Of a DNA stretch of 64,000 nt, positions 10,705 to 18,869 are shown piece after piece. This DNA is from Pseudonocardia sp. EC080619-01. GTDB lineage: Bacteria; Actinomycetota; Actinomycetes; Mycobacteriales; Pseudonocardiaceae. The stretch lies in NCBI RefSeq assembly GCF_001420995.1, contig NZ_CP012184.1, positions 3,270,501 through 3,334,500 of the forward strand. Direction: 5' to 3'. The notes beneath the pieces are model-generated. The model ran no database searches. It was not told the origin of the DNA and saw only the letters and a program-made list of their open reading frames with translations. Each line of letters starts with the position of its first letter. The stretch's first letter is position 1. A program made the position numbers and the translations under genes.

Positions 10705-11726
10705 AGGCTGTCCAGGTCGTCGGGTACCACCGACCGCTGGAGATGACGGAGGTCCCGGTACCGGAGGTCGCCGGGCCGCACGACGTGATCGTCAAGATCG
10801 GCGGCGCCGGGGTCTGCCGGACCGACCTGCACGTCCTCGAAGGGCAGTGGGCGGAGAAGTCGCAGGTCACGCTGCCGTACACGATCGGCCACGAGAACGC
10901 GGGCTGGGTGTCGGCGGTCGGCTCGGCCGTGACGAACGTGGCCGAGGGCGACACCGTGATCGTGCACCCGCTCGCCACCTGCGGGCTGTGCCGCGCCTGC
11001 CGGTCCGGCGACGACGTCCACTGCACGGCCTCGGACTTCCCGGGCATCGACACCCATGGCGGCTACGCCGAGTACCTCCGCACCTCGGCCCGCTCGGTGG
11101 TGAAGCTGGACCCGTCGCTGCAGCCGGCCGACGTCGCCGCCCTCGCCGACGCCGGGCTGACGGCGTACCACGCGGCGGCCAAGGCGTCCCGGCGGCTGGG
11201 GCCGCGCGACACCTGCGTGGTGATCGGCGCCGGTGGGCTCGGGCACATCGGGATCCAGGTGCTCAAGGCGCTGACGCCGGCCCGTCTCGTCGTGCTCGAC
11301 CGGAACCCGGACGCGCTCAAGCTGGCCCAGTCGATCGGCGCCGACACCGGGATCGTCGCCGACGGGTCGCACGTCGAGGAGGTGCTGTCGCTGACCGGCG
11401 GCGACGGCGCCGAGTCCGTGATCGACTTCGTGGGTGAGGGAGGCTCGACCTCCGAGGGCCTGCGGATGACGAAGCGGGCCGGTGACTACCACGTCGTCGG
11501 CTACGGCGAGAACGTCGACGTGCCGACGATCGACCTGGTCTCGGCCGAGGTGAACGTGATCGGCAACCTGGTCGGCTCGTACAACGACCTGCAGGACCTC
11601 ATGGCGCTCGCCGCCCGCGGGCTGGTCACGCTGCACACCACGCAGTACGCCCTCGACGACTTCCAGGCGGCGATCGACGACCTCGACGCCGGCCGGGTCC
11701 GGGGCCGGGCGATCCTCGTCCCCTGA
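10701..11726 (+). CDS. zinc-dependent NAD alcohol dehydrogenase
   Basis: This 341-residue medium-chain dehydrogenase would oxidise a short primary or secondary alcohol with NAD. Catalytic zinc ligands are Cys in GVCRTDLH and His in IGHENAGWV. The structural zinc site CGLCRACRSGDDVHC has the four-cysteine pattern, and the Rossmann motif is GAGGLGHIG. The start is a GTG overlapping the DUF59 stop. In propane 2-monooxygenase clusters the equivalent enzyme oxidises 2-propanol. The gene is followed by a strong hairpin shared with the convergent iron-type dehydrogenase. Confidence 0.9.
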   Translation: MKAVQVVGYHRPLEMTEVPVPEVAGPHDVIVKIGGAGVCRTDLHVLEGQWAEKSQVTLPYTIGHENAGWVSAVGSAVTNVAEGDTVIVHPLATCGLCRACRSGDDVHCTASDFPGIDTHGGYAEYLRTSARSVVKLDPSLQPADVAALADAGLTAYHAAAKASRRLGPRDTCVVIGAGGLGHIGIQVLKALTPARLVVLDRNPDALKLAQSIGADTGIVADGSHVEEVLSLTGGDGAESVIDFVGEGGSTSEGLRMTKRAGDYHVVGYGENVDVPTIDLVSAEVNVIGNLVGSYNDLQDLMALAARGLVTLHTTQYALDDFQAAIDDLDAGRVRGRAILVP

Positions 11727-11738
11727 CCACCGGGCCGT

Positions 11739-11779
11739 GACCCACGGTCGTCCGGCGTGCCGTCGGAGGACCGTGGGTC
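11739..11779. terminator. bidirectional hairpin between convergent dehydrogenase genes
   Basis: GACCCACGGTC at 11739-11749 pairs with GACCGTGGGTC at 11769-11779, an 11-bp stem with a 19-nt loop that can itself pair (TCCG/CGGA). There is no U tract, as is usual in these genomes. Confidence 0.65.
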
Positions 11780-11794
11780 GGGGTGCTGCCGGTA

Positions 11795-12940
11795 TCAGTG
11801 TGCGGCGGCGTACGGCACCGGGGCGGGCAGCTTCGCGTCCTCCCGGACGCGGGTCGCGAACCGGTCGATCGAGGCCAGCGCGGCCGCCACGTCGTCGGCG
11901 AGCACCTCGAACGGCATCGAGTGGATCGTCTCGCCCTCGGCCGACGCGGCCCGCGCCACGGCCCGGACGGACTCGGCGTCGTCGGACCGGATGCCGACCT
12001 CGGCCAGCGTGGTCGGCAGGCCCACCGAGGTCGTGAACTCGATGAACTCGCGCAGGTCGGCCGGGTCCGCCCCCTCCAGGACGAGCTGTGCGACCGACCC
12101 GAGGTTGACCTTCTGGCCGTGCGCGAGGCCGTGCGTCGCGGGCACCGCGGTCAGGCCGTTGTGGATCGCGTGGGCGGCGGCGAGCCCGCCGGACTCGAAC
12201 CCGAGCCCGGACAGCAGGGTGTTCGCCTCGATCACCTTCTCGACCGCGGGCGTCACCTGGTGGTCGCGGACGGCGTCGACCGCGGGCAGCGCGTTCTCCC
12301 AGAGCACGTCCCAGCTGAGCTTCGCCAGCGCCGTGCCGGTCACCGTCGGCAGGCCGCCCGCCATCGTGTTCGAGCCCGAGCGCGACGTCGCGCGGGCCTC
12401 GAGCCAGGTCGCCAGCGCGTCCCCGACGCCCGCGATCAGGAACTCGGCGGGCGCGTTCGCCACCACCTGCGAGTCGACCAGGACGAGATCGGGGTTGCGC
12501 GGGAAGAAGCGGTACTCGTCGAACTCGCCGTCCTCGGTGTAGATCACCGAGAGGGCGCTGCACGGAGCGTCGGTCGAGGCCACGGTCGGCGCGTTCGCCC
12601 ACCGGATGCCGGCCAGGTACCCGGCGGCCTTGACCGTGTCGATCGTGCTGCCACCGCCGACGGCGACGACGACGTCGGCGCCCGCGTCCTGGATCTCGCC
12701 GACCAGGCGGTCCACCGCGGCCGCGCTCGGCGCGCCGCTGAACGGGCGACGGTCGACCGGGAGCCCGGCCGCCTTGAGAGAGGTCTCGACGTCGTGACCG
12801 ACGAACCCCCACACCATGTCGTCGGCCACCAGCAGCGGCTGCGACCCGAGCGGAGCGAGGTACTCGCCGAGGCGGTGGATGGCCCCGCTGCCCTGCACGT
12901 ACCGGCCAGGGCTGATCATCGTGCGCATCGTCCGGTCCAT
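11795..12940 (-). CDS. iron/zinc-type alcohol dehydrogenase, glycerol dehydrogenase-like
   Basis: This 381-residue protein belongs to the GldA branch of group III dehydrogenases, which oxidise polyols such as glycerol or 1,2-diols with NAD. The nucleotide loop is VAVGGGSTIDTVKAAG. Metal ligands are Asp in GVGDALATWLEA, His in AAHAIHNGL and His in THGLAHGQKVNLG. The ATG at 12940 has AAGGAG 4 nt upstream. A longer frame to 13021 has an implausible Arg/Pro-rich N-terminus. The palindrome at 13020-13034 suggests coregulation with the alcohol dehydrogenase operon. MarR is encoded just upstream on the same strand, 82 nt away. Confidence 0.85.
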   Translation of the reverse strand: MDRTMRTMISPGRYVQGSGAIHRLGEYLAPLGSQPLLVADDMVWGFVGHDVETSLKAAGLPVDRRPFSGAPSAAAVDRLVGEIQDAGADVVVAVGGGSTIDTVKAAGYLAGIRWANAPTVASTDAPCSALSVIYTEDGEFDEYRFFPRNPDLVLVDSQVVANAPAEFLIAGVGDALATWLEARATSRSGSNTMAGGLPTVTGTALAKLSWDVLWENALPAVDAVRDHQVTPAVEKVIEANTLLSGLGFESGGLAAAHAIHNGLTAVPATHGLAHGQKVNLGSVAQLVLEGADPADLREFIEFTTSVGLPTTLAEVGIRSDDAESVRAVARAASAEGETIHSMPFEVLADDVAAALASIDRFATRVREDAKLPAPVPYAAAH

Positions 12941-13019
12941 GGTTCTCCTTCCACCGCGGGTGTCTCCCGTGGCGGCACCGCACGGTAGGCCTCGCGGTCC
13001 GGGTGGGCAGCCGCCGTTC

Positions 13020-13034
13020 ATCTCAGCCTGAGAC
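13020..13034. promoter_or_regulatory. second copy of the TCTCA-N3-TGAGAC palindrome
   Basis: TCTCA at 13021-13025 and TGAGA at 13029-13033 form a palindrome about 85 nt upstream of the glycerol-dehydrogenase-like start. It overlaps the last codons of the marR gene. It shares 11 specific bases with the site at 8831-8845. Confidence 0.45.
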
Positions 13035-13496
13035 GCCCCGTTCGCCGAGGCGCCCCAGCACCGCGGCCGAGACGCGGGCGAGCGCGTCGACGTCGCCGGC
13101 GGGCAGGGCGTCGAACACCAGTTCCCGCACGGTCTCGACGTGCCCGGGGGCCGACCGCTCGATCGCGTCCCGCCCCTCGGCGGTGAGCACGACGACGTTG
13201 CCGCGGCCGTCGTCGTCGCACTCCTCGCGGGTGATGAGGCCGCGCTTCTGCATCCGGGACAGGTGGTGCGACAGCCTGCTCTTCTCCCACTCCAGCAGCG
13301 TCGCGAGCTCCAGGACCCGGCACCGCTCGTCCGGGCGGTCGGTCAGCGCGACGAGCACGTCGAAGTCGGAGAGGGAGAGCCCGGAGTCGGCCTGCAGCCG
13401 CCGGTGGAGCTCGGCCTGCAGCCGGGACTGCATCCGGAGGTAGGCCCGCCAGGTCGTCTGCTCGTGCTCGTCCAGCCACCGTGTCACGGGGACCAC
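13023..13496 (-). CDS. MarR family transcriptional regulator
   Basis: This 157-residue protein has the MarR winged-helix fold: LSLSDFDVLVALTDRP, the recognition helix region LEWEKSRLSHHLSRMQKRGLI and the wing around DDDGRGNVVVLTAEG. MarR proteins are small-molecule-responsive repressors acting as dimers on palindromes. The start is GTG 13496 (a second GTG lies at 13487) with no clear ribosome site, so it may be translated from a leaderless transcript. It is divergent from the luciferase-like oxidoreductase gene, and an inverted repeat lies between them, so it most likely represses that gene and itself. Confidence 0.88.
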   Translation of the reverse strand: MVPVTRWLDEHEQTTWRAYLRMQSRLQAELHRRLQADSGLSLSDFDVLVALTDRPDERCRVLELATLLEWEKSRLSHHLSRMQKRGLITREECDDDGRGNVVVLTAEGRDAIERSAPGHVETVRELVFDALPAGDVDALARVSAAVLGRLGERGVSG

Positions 13497-13517
13497 GGTA
13501 CCGGAATAGTTGACGCA

Positions 13518-13546
13518 TCATCTATGTTGGCGCAGGATGTAGATGA
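13518..13546. promoter_or_regulatory. probable MarR operator, TCATCTA-N15-TAGATGA
   Basis: A perfect 7+7 inverted repeat with a 15-nt spacer lies in the 91-nt divergent gap, next to a TTGACG -35-like element at 13510. Its position between marR and its divergent neighbour is what an autoregulatory operator would have. Confidence 0.5.
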
Positions 13547-13587
13547 CGGATCAACCAACGGGCCGTCGACGAGCAGAGGGAGCAGTC

Positions 13588-14685
13588 GTGCAGTTCGGAG
13601 TCTTCACGGTCAGCGACGTCACGCCGGACCCGACGACGGGCCGCACGCCGACCGAGGCGCAGCGGATCAAGGACGTCGTCACCATCGCGCGGCACGCGGA
13701 GGAGGTCGGGCTCGACGTCTTCGCGCTCGGCGAGCACCACAACCCGCCGTTCTTCTCGTCGTCGCCGACGACCACGCTCGCGCACATCGCCGCCCTGACC
13801 GAGCGGTTGCAGCTGTCCACGTCCACGACGCTGATCACCACCAACGACCCGGTGAAGATCGCCGAGGACTACGCGATGCTGCAGCACCTGGCCGACGGCC
13901 GGGTCGACCTCATGCTCGGCCGCGGCAACACCGGCCCGGTCTACCCCTGGTTCGGGCAGGACATCCGGCAGGGACTGAACCTGGCCGTCGAGAACTACGC
14001 GCTGCTGCGGAAGCTCTGGGACACCGAGGTCGTCGACTGGGAGGGCCGGTTCCGCACCCCGCTCCAGGGCTTCACCTCGACCCCGCGCCCGCTCGACGGC
14101 GTCGCGCCGTTCGTGTGGCACGGGTCGATCCGCAACCCCGAGATCGCGGAGCAGGCCGCCTACTACGGCGACGGCTTCTTCCACAACCACATCTTCTGGC
14201 CGGCCGAGCACACCCGGCGGATGGTCGAGTTCTACCGCAAGCGCTGGGAGCACCACGGCCACGGACCGGCCGAGAAGGCGGTCGTCGGGCTCGGCGGCCA
14301 GGTGTTCATGCGGAAGAACTCGCAGGACGCGGTGGACGAGTTCCGGCCGTACTTCGACAACGCCCCGGTCTACGGGCACGGGCCCTCGCTGGAGGACTTC
14401 ACCCGGCAGACGCCGCTGACCGTCGGCAGCCCGCAGCAGGTGATCGAGCGGACCCTCGGGTTCCGTGACTACGTCGGCGACTACCAGCGCCAGCTGTTCC
14501 TGGTCGACCACGCGGGCCTGCCGCTGAAGACCGTGCTGGAGCAGCTCGACATCCTCGGCGAGGAGGTCGTCCCGGTGCTCCGGAAGGAGTTCGACGCGCT
14601 GCGCCCGGCCGGTGTGCCGGACGCGCCGACCCACGCGTCCCTGGTCGCCGCCCGGGACGCCGGCACGGAGCAGGAGGCCGCCTGA
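13588..14685 (+). CDS. luciferase-like flavin-dependent oxidoreductase (CE1758-type)
   Basis: This 365-residue protein belongs to the bacterial luciferase-like monooxygenases, which use reduced FMN and O2. Family segments are VVTIARHAEEVGLDVFALGEHH and the flavin-site stretch LMLGRGNTGPVYPWFG. I chose GTG 13588 because AGAGGGAG lies just upstream and the protein then begins at the first beta strand (QFGVFTVSDV). An ATG at 13543 lies inside the operator repeat. In other actinobacteria this subfamily is followed by a partner FMN reductase; here only a short possible remnant of such a gene remains before the VOC gene. The substrate is unknown. Confidence 0.82.
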   Translation: MQFGVFTVSDVTPDPTTGRTPTEAQRIKDVVTIARHAEEVGLDVFALGEHHNPPFFSSSPTTTLAHIAALTERLQLSTSTTLITTNDPVKIAEDYAMLQHLADGRVDLMLGRGNTGPVYPWFGQDIRQGLNLAVENYALLRKLWDTEVVDWEGRFRTPLQGFTSTPRPLDGVAPFVWHGSIRNPEIAEQAAYYGDGFFHNHIFWPAEHTRRMVEFYRKRWEHHGHGPAEKAVVGLGGQVFMRKNSQDAVDEFRPYFDNAPVYGHGPSLEDFTRQTPLTVGSPQQVIERTLGFRDYVGDYQRQLFLVDHAGLPLKTVLEQLDILGEEVVPVLRKEFDALRPAGVPDAPTHASLVAARDAGTEQEAA

Positions 14686-14686
14686 C

Positions 14687-14800
14687 GGCCCCGCAGGACC
14701 GGCCGGGCGGACGGCCGACGCCGTCGCCACCCGCCCGGCGGTCGCGCGGACCGACGAGTCCGACGACGTTCCCGACCTCACCGCACTGCTGAAGGGATGA
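14687..14800 (+). pseudogene. possible C-terminal remnant of a partner FMN reductase
   Basis: Between the luciferase-like gene and the VOC gene, one frame reads as a plausible protein end (TDESDDVPDLTALLKG then TGA) but has no start of its own and no N-terminal domain. The LLM subfamily upstream is usually followed by a flavin reductase gene, so this may be what is left after an internal deletion. The alternative is chance coding-like sequence in a GC-rich spacer. Confidence 0.25.
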
Positions 14801-14805
14801 CGACC

Positions 14806-15300
14806 ATGAGCACCGACACCACCGCCCTCGACGCCGAGCGCGACCGGATCCGCGAGTCCCACCTGAAGCCGCAGGCCGAGCGACCGGCCTCGACCGCCCG
14901 CGGCCTGCACCACACCGCGCTCGTGTCGAGCGACGTCGAGCGGACCGTGCGCTTCTACCAGGACGTCCTCGGGTTCCCGCTCACCGAGCTGATCGAGAAC
15001 CGGGACTACCCGGGTTCGTCGCACTTCTTCTTCGACATCGGCAACGGGAACCTGCTGGCGTTCTTCGACTTCCCGGGGCTCGACGTCGGGCCCTACGCCG
15101 AGGTGCTCGGCGGGCTGCACCACATCGCGATCAGCGTGGAGCCCTCCGTCTGGGACTCGATCGTCGCCCGGCTCAGCGAGGCCGGCGTCGAGCACGAGGT
15201 GCACTCCGGCGTCTCGGTGTACTTCCGGGACCCCGACGGCGCCCGGGTCGAGCTGATCGCCGACCCGCTGGGGGAGATGTACGGCCACCACGTGCTGTGA
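14806..15300 (+). CDS. VOC/glyoxalase family protein
   Basis: This 164-residue protein has one vicinal-oxygen-chelate module pair: GLHHTALVSSDVERTVRFYQ at the start, GGLHHIAISV in the middle and FRDPDGARVELI at the end. This places metal ligands at His, His and Glu. Such proteins are small dioxygenases, glyoxalases or resistance proteins, and the function is not predictable. The ATG at 14806 sits 9 nt after AAGGGA; the ATG at 14797 is directly against it. It is probably in the same transcript as the luciferase-like oxidoreductase. Confidence 0.8.
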   Translation: MSTDTTALDAERDRIRESHLKPQAERPASTARGLHHTALVSSDVERTVRFYQDVLGFPLTELIENRDYPGSSHFFFDIGNGNLLAFFDFPGLDVGPYAEVLGGLHHIAISVEPSVWDSIVARLSEAGVEHEVHSGVSVYFRDPDGARVELIADPLGEMYGHHVL

Positions 15301-15309
15301 CCGGCGGGG

Positions 15310-15894
15310 CTACCGCCGGACGCTGACGTGCACGTGGTCGTAGTGCCCGCCGGTGGCGTCCTCGGGGTCGTAGACCCCGCCGCCGTTGTACGGCCGGCCC
15401 CAGTTCTCCCGGCCCTCGCCGGAGTCGCCGGTCCCGCGGTACCAGATCCGGCCCTGCCAGATCACGTACCGGACCCGCAGCTCGGAGGCGTTGTCGCGGA
15501 GCCAGTTCGCGACGGCCTAGCCGTCGTCGAGGTCCTGGCCCGCCGGGAAGTCGCCGTAGGCGGCGGGGAAGAAGTCGCAGGCCCGCCCACCCGGGTGGTC
15601 GCTCGACGGGTTCCACGCGTGCTCGGACCAGCAGGTGACCGCCCGCACCGGCGCGTCCGGGCCGGGCTCGCCGAACCGCTGCACCGTCGCGTCGTGCAGG
15701 CGCAGCGCGGTCGGGGTGAGGCAGCCCGACGTCGTCGGGTCGTCCTCCGAGCACTGCTCGGGAGGCGGCGGGTCGAGCATCTCCCACACGTCGCCGGTGG
15801 TGATGCCGCGGCTCGCGGCGAACCACACGAGGCCGCTGCCGAGCAGGGCGAGCACGAGGAGCACGCCCAGCACGGGGGCGACGCGGGTCTTCAC
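15310..15894 (-). pseudogene. secreted/membrane-anchored peptidase-like protein with internal amber codon
   Basis: A GTG at 15894 opens a protein with an N-terminal membrane anchor (VLGVLLVLALLGSGLVWFA) and a conserved extracellular domain: VTCWSEHAWNPSSDHPGGRACDFFP, then a TAG at 15519-15517 (codon 126). The same frame continues without further interruption as AVANWLRDNASELRVRYVIW and ends GGHYDHVHVSVRR at codon 194. The second half is clearly part of the same domain. A Trp codon fits the family at this position, so a single TGG to TAG change explains it. The His and Asp pattern suggests a D-Ala-D-Ala carboxypeptidase-like fold. It is either a recent nonsense mutation or a base-call error. 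Confidence 0.75.
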
Positions 15895-16003
15895 GGGGTG
15901 GATCGTCCGTTCCGTCGGAGTCGGTCCCAGCGTACGGCGATGAGTACCGTCCGCGCCGACGGTCACGACCGCGACACCGCCGCCGCACACCCCGGGAGCC
16001 ACC

Positions 16004-16846
16004 ATGACCATCGCCGTGACGACCGACCTGCTCGACCGGCCCGGCGCGCGCATCGCGTTCGACGTCCGCGGCTCCGGGCCGCTCCTCGCACTCGTCGGCT
16101 CGCCGATGGGCGCGGACGGGTTCGCCGCGCTCGCCGACCGGATGGCCGCCGACCACACCGTGCTGACCCTCGACCAGCGCGGCACCGGTCGCAGCACGGC
16201 CGAGGACCCGGACGCCGACTCGCCGGTCCCGCTGCGTGCGGCGGACCTGGCCGCACTGGTCGAGCACGTCGGGCGGGGCCCGGCGACGCTGCTCGGATCC
16301 AGCGGCGGTGCCGTCGTGTCGCTCGCGCTGGCCCAGGAACGGCCGGACCTGGTCACCGCCGTGGTCGCGCACGAGCCGCCGCTGGAGGAGCTGCTGCCCG
16401 ACGTCGAGGCCCGCCGCGCTTCCACCGAGCGGACGGTCCGTGCCTACACCGAGGAGGGCCCCGCCGCGGCCTGGGCCCTGTTCCTCGCCGCGGTGGGCCT
16501 CCCCGCCGGCCCGCCGGAGGACCGTCCCGGCGGCGGCACCGGACTGCCCACCGCCGACGCCGCCGCTCCCGACCCGGACCGGACGGCCGCCGACGAACGG
16601 CACTTCTTCCTGCACGAGATGCGCGAGACGGTGCGCTGGGCACCGGACCTCGACGTGCTGCGTGGGCGCCGGGTCGCGGTCGGCATCGGCCTGACCTCCG
16701 ACGGGCAGCTCTGCGACCTCACCTCCCGCGCGCTGGCGGCCGGGCTGGGGTCGGACCCCGAGCGGTTCCCGGGTGGGCACGTCGGGTTCATGGAGGACCC
16801 GGGCGGGTTCGAGACGAGGCTGCGGGAGGTCCTGGCCGCGCTCTGA
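16004..16846 (+). CDS. alpha/beta hydrolase
   Basis: This 280-residue protein has the alpha/beta hydrolase order: LTLDQRGTGRS after strand 4, the nucleophile elbow GSSGGAVVSLA and the late His in PGGHVGFMEDP. The substrate class cannot be read from sequence. The ATG at 16004 has GGGAGCCACC upstream. It stands alone and ends at a strong bidirectional hairpin. Confidence 0.85.
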   Translation: MTIAVTTDLLDRPGARIAFDVRGSGPLLALVGSPMGADGFAALADRMAADHTVLTLDQRGTGRSTAEDPDADSPVPLRAADLAALVEHVGRGPATLLGSSGGAVVSLALAQERPDLVTAVVAHEPPLEELLPDVEARRASTERTVRAYTEEGPAAAWALFLAAVGLPAGPPEDRPGGGTGLPTADAAAPDPDRTAADERHFFLHEMRETVRWAPDLDVLRGRRVAVGIGLTSDGQLCDLTSRALAAGLGSDPERFPGGHVGFMEDPGGFETRLREVLAAL

Positions 16847-16854
16847 CGGGCCGT

Positions 16855-16884
16855 CCGGCCGCGGGTGGTCCCGCCCGCGGCCGG
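16855..16884. terminator. bidirectional terminator hairpin
   Basis: CCGGCCGCGGG at 16855-16865 pairs perfectly with CCCGCGGCCGG at 16874-16884 around an 8-nt loop, between the convergent hydrolase and MDMPI-family genes. Confidence 0.75.
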
Positions 16885-16886
16885 GG

Positions 16887-17543
16887 TCACCCGCCGAGCG
16901 TCGACTCGGCCGTCTCCCGTCCGGTCCCCGACAGCCCCGCCAGGCCGACGGCGCGGCCGGTGACGGCGAGCAGGAGGTCCGCCGCCGGCCCGTGCAGCTC
17001 CAGCGGACCGTCCCCGGCCGTCCAGTCCAGGTCGGTCGCGGCGAAGCGGACCGTCCGCAGCCGCCGTCGCACCCCGTAGAGCGGGCTGGACCAGGCGAAC
17101 GTCAGCGCCGGGGCCAGCAGGCGCCGCGGCACCGGGTGGGTGCGGCCGAGCGGGCGCAGCGCGTCCTGGCCGTGCACGAGGAGATCGACGTAGGGGTCCC
17201 AGCGGTTGCTCAGCGGCAGCCGGTAGGTCGACGTCGCGCTCTCCCGCAACAGCTCCACCAGCTCGGCCGGGCCGTGGCGGGCGGCGCGGGCCCGGGTGCG
17301 GACGTCCTCGCCGCCGTCCGGTCCGCCGTGCCGCACCGCCGAGGCGATCCAGGCCCAGGTGTGCGGGAAGCCCGACTGCGAGACGTGGGCGACGACCTCG
17401 TGCACGGACCAGCCCGCGCACAGCGAGGGGGCGCCCCACTCATCGCCGGTCAGGGTGGACAGGTCGTCGGCGAGGGCGATGCGTTCCTCGGCGATCGCGG
17501 AACGCAGCTCGTCCTGCGGGACGGTGCGGGGGCCGGTGCTCAT
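16887..17543 (-). CDS. maleylpyruvate isomerase/DinB-fold family protein
   Basis: This 218-residue protein belongs to the actinobacterial family related to mycothiol-dependent maleylpyruvate isomerase. The N-terminal DinB-like four-helix metal-binding domain is visible from GDEWGAPSLCAGWSVHEVVAHV, with the metal-site His, then RWDPYVDLLVHGQD with a second His. The C-terminal part (about 130-218) resembles the SCP2-like tail domain. Members may use mycothiol as cofactor, but most have no assigned reaction. It is a single gene with no operon partner. Confidence 0.75.
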   Translation of the reverse strand: MSTGPRTVPQDELRSAIAEERIALADDLSTLTGDEWGAPSLCAGWSVHEVVAHVSQSGFPHTWAWIASAVRHGGPDGGEDVRTRARAARHGPAELVELLRESATSTYRLPLSNRWDPYVDLLVHGQDALRPLGRTHPVPRRLLAPALTFAWSSPLYGVRRRLRTVRFAATDLDWTAGDGPLELHGPAADLLLAVTGRAVGLAGLSGTGRETAESTLGG

Positions 17544-17615
17544 ACCGCTGTCGACCGGTGCCCCGGCCCGGACTCATCGGCCGGACCCGCCGGTCCGGCC
17601 TGGGACCTCGGCGGA

Positions 17616-18737
17616 TCAGCCGCCGAAGGGCGACCCGCCGAACAGGGGCGACGAGCCCAGCGCCTCGCGCAGCTCCAGCCAGCTCAGCACCCCGTAGACC
17701 ACCCCGGCCAGGAAGACCAGGCAGGACAGCGACACCAGCACGTAGGTGACGACCCGGAGGACGGTGAGGGCGGCCGGGTCCTTGGCGACCGTCGCCGCCG
17801 GTGCGGCCCCGCGTCCCCGGTCCTCGGTCGCCGGCCGGACCTGGCCCGGCGCCTGCGCGGGTCCGGACCGGCCGCCCGCGGCCTCGGCGGTCTCCGCGGC
17901 CCCGGTGGGGCCGAAGCGCACCGCGGCCGCCTCGGCGACGGTCGACGGCCGCCGACCGCCCTCGGCCGGGGCGCGCTGCGCGGGGACGGCGGCCGCGACC
18001 GTCCGGCCCTCGTCGTCGCGGTCGGCGACGGCCGTGGTCCCCGGGGTGCCGTAGGGGTCCGTCGCCCCGCCGGCCTGGTACCCGGGGTGGGTGCCGTCGT
18101 GCCCGGAGTAGGCGGGCTCCGCCGCCCCGGACGGCGCGTGGGTGGGGGCGGGGGCCCCGGTGGGCGCGTCGAGCGGGCCGGCGGCGGAGGCCGTGTAGGG
18201 CGGGCCGCCGTCGATGGCGGTGCCGCCGCGCGAGGCGGAGTCGCCGTACTCGCCGTAGCCGGGGCGCCCCCCGTACCCGTACCCCTGCCCGTCGTCCGTC
18301 GCGGACCCGTCGTACCCGGAACCGGCGGTGTACCCGGTGGGCATCCCGTACCCGGCGGTCTCGTCGTAGGCCGGTGCCCGGCCCGGGTCCGGGGTGCCCT
18401 GCACCGGGGCGCCGTAGCCGTCGTAGCGCGCCGGTGCGGCGTACCCGCCCTCGTCCCGGGCCGGGGCCGTGCCGTACCCCGCCGGGTCGTCGATCACCGG
18501 CTGCGGGCCGGTGCCGCCGTAGAGGTCCTGGACCTCACCGGCCGGTGGCGTGCGGTCCACCGGCCGCGACGCCCGCAGGTCCGGGTAGCCGCCACCGTCC
18601 TCGTACCCGCCCTGGTAGGAGTTCTCCGGGAAGTCCCCGTCACGGCCGTGCCGCGCGCGGGGGGACGGCCGGGGGCCGCCGGAGTCGCCCCCACCGCGCG
18701 GGGCGGGGCTGGGCCGGGACTGCTGCGGGCCGGTCAT
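17616..18737 (-). CDS. Gly/Tyr/Pro-rich protein with one C-terminal membrane segment
   Basis: This is a 373-residue protein of low complexity. Residues 1 to about 305 are rich in Gly, Tyr, Pro and Asp with repeated GYG/YGxP patterns and no recognisable domain. A single hydrophobic segment (VVTYVLVSLSCLVFLAGVVYGVL) lies at about 325-348, followed by a short SSPLFGGSPFGG tail. The topology suggests a large disordered cytoplasmic region anchored in the membrane. The ATG at 18737 has GGAGGTCCGCC upstream. I recognise no family; such proteins are common next to cell-envelope genes in actinomycetes. Confidence 0.75.
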   Translation of the reverse strand: MTGPQQSRPSPAPRGGGDSGGPRPSPRARHGRDGDFPENSYQGGYEDGGGYPDLRASRPVDRTPPAGEVQDLYGGTGPQPVIDDPAGYGTAPARDEGGYAAPARYDGYGAPVQGTPDPGRAPAYDETAGYGMPTGYTAGSGYDGSATDDGQGYGYGGRPGYGEYGDSASRGGTAIDGGPPYTASAAGPLDAPTGAPAPTHAPSGAAEPAYSGHDGTHPGYQAGGATDPYGTPGTTAVADRDDEGRTVAAAVPAQRAPAEGGRRPSTVAEAAAVRFGPTGAAETAEAAGGRSGPAQAPGQVRPATEDRGRGAAPAATVAKDPAALTVLRVVTYVLVSLSCLVFLAGVVYGVLSWLELREALGSSPLFGGSPFGG

Positions 18738-18869
18738 GGCGGACCTCCGGGCTTCGGTACGGCGGTTCAGCGAGCGGTGGCTCCCGCGTGCTGCCGTCAC
18801 CCTTACCGCCGTACACACCCGATGCGTTAGCCCCAGCGGCCCACAGTCACCTGGTCCGGTGAGCGGAAA

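Noticed and set aside
13543..13587. ATG 13543 as start of the luciferase-like protein
   Set aside because: It lies within the inverted-repeat operator, has no ribosome site and adds 15 residues before the first strand. The GTG at 13588 has a strong site.
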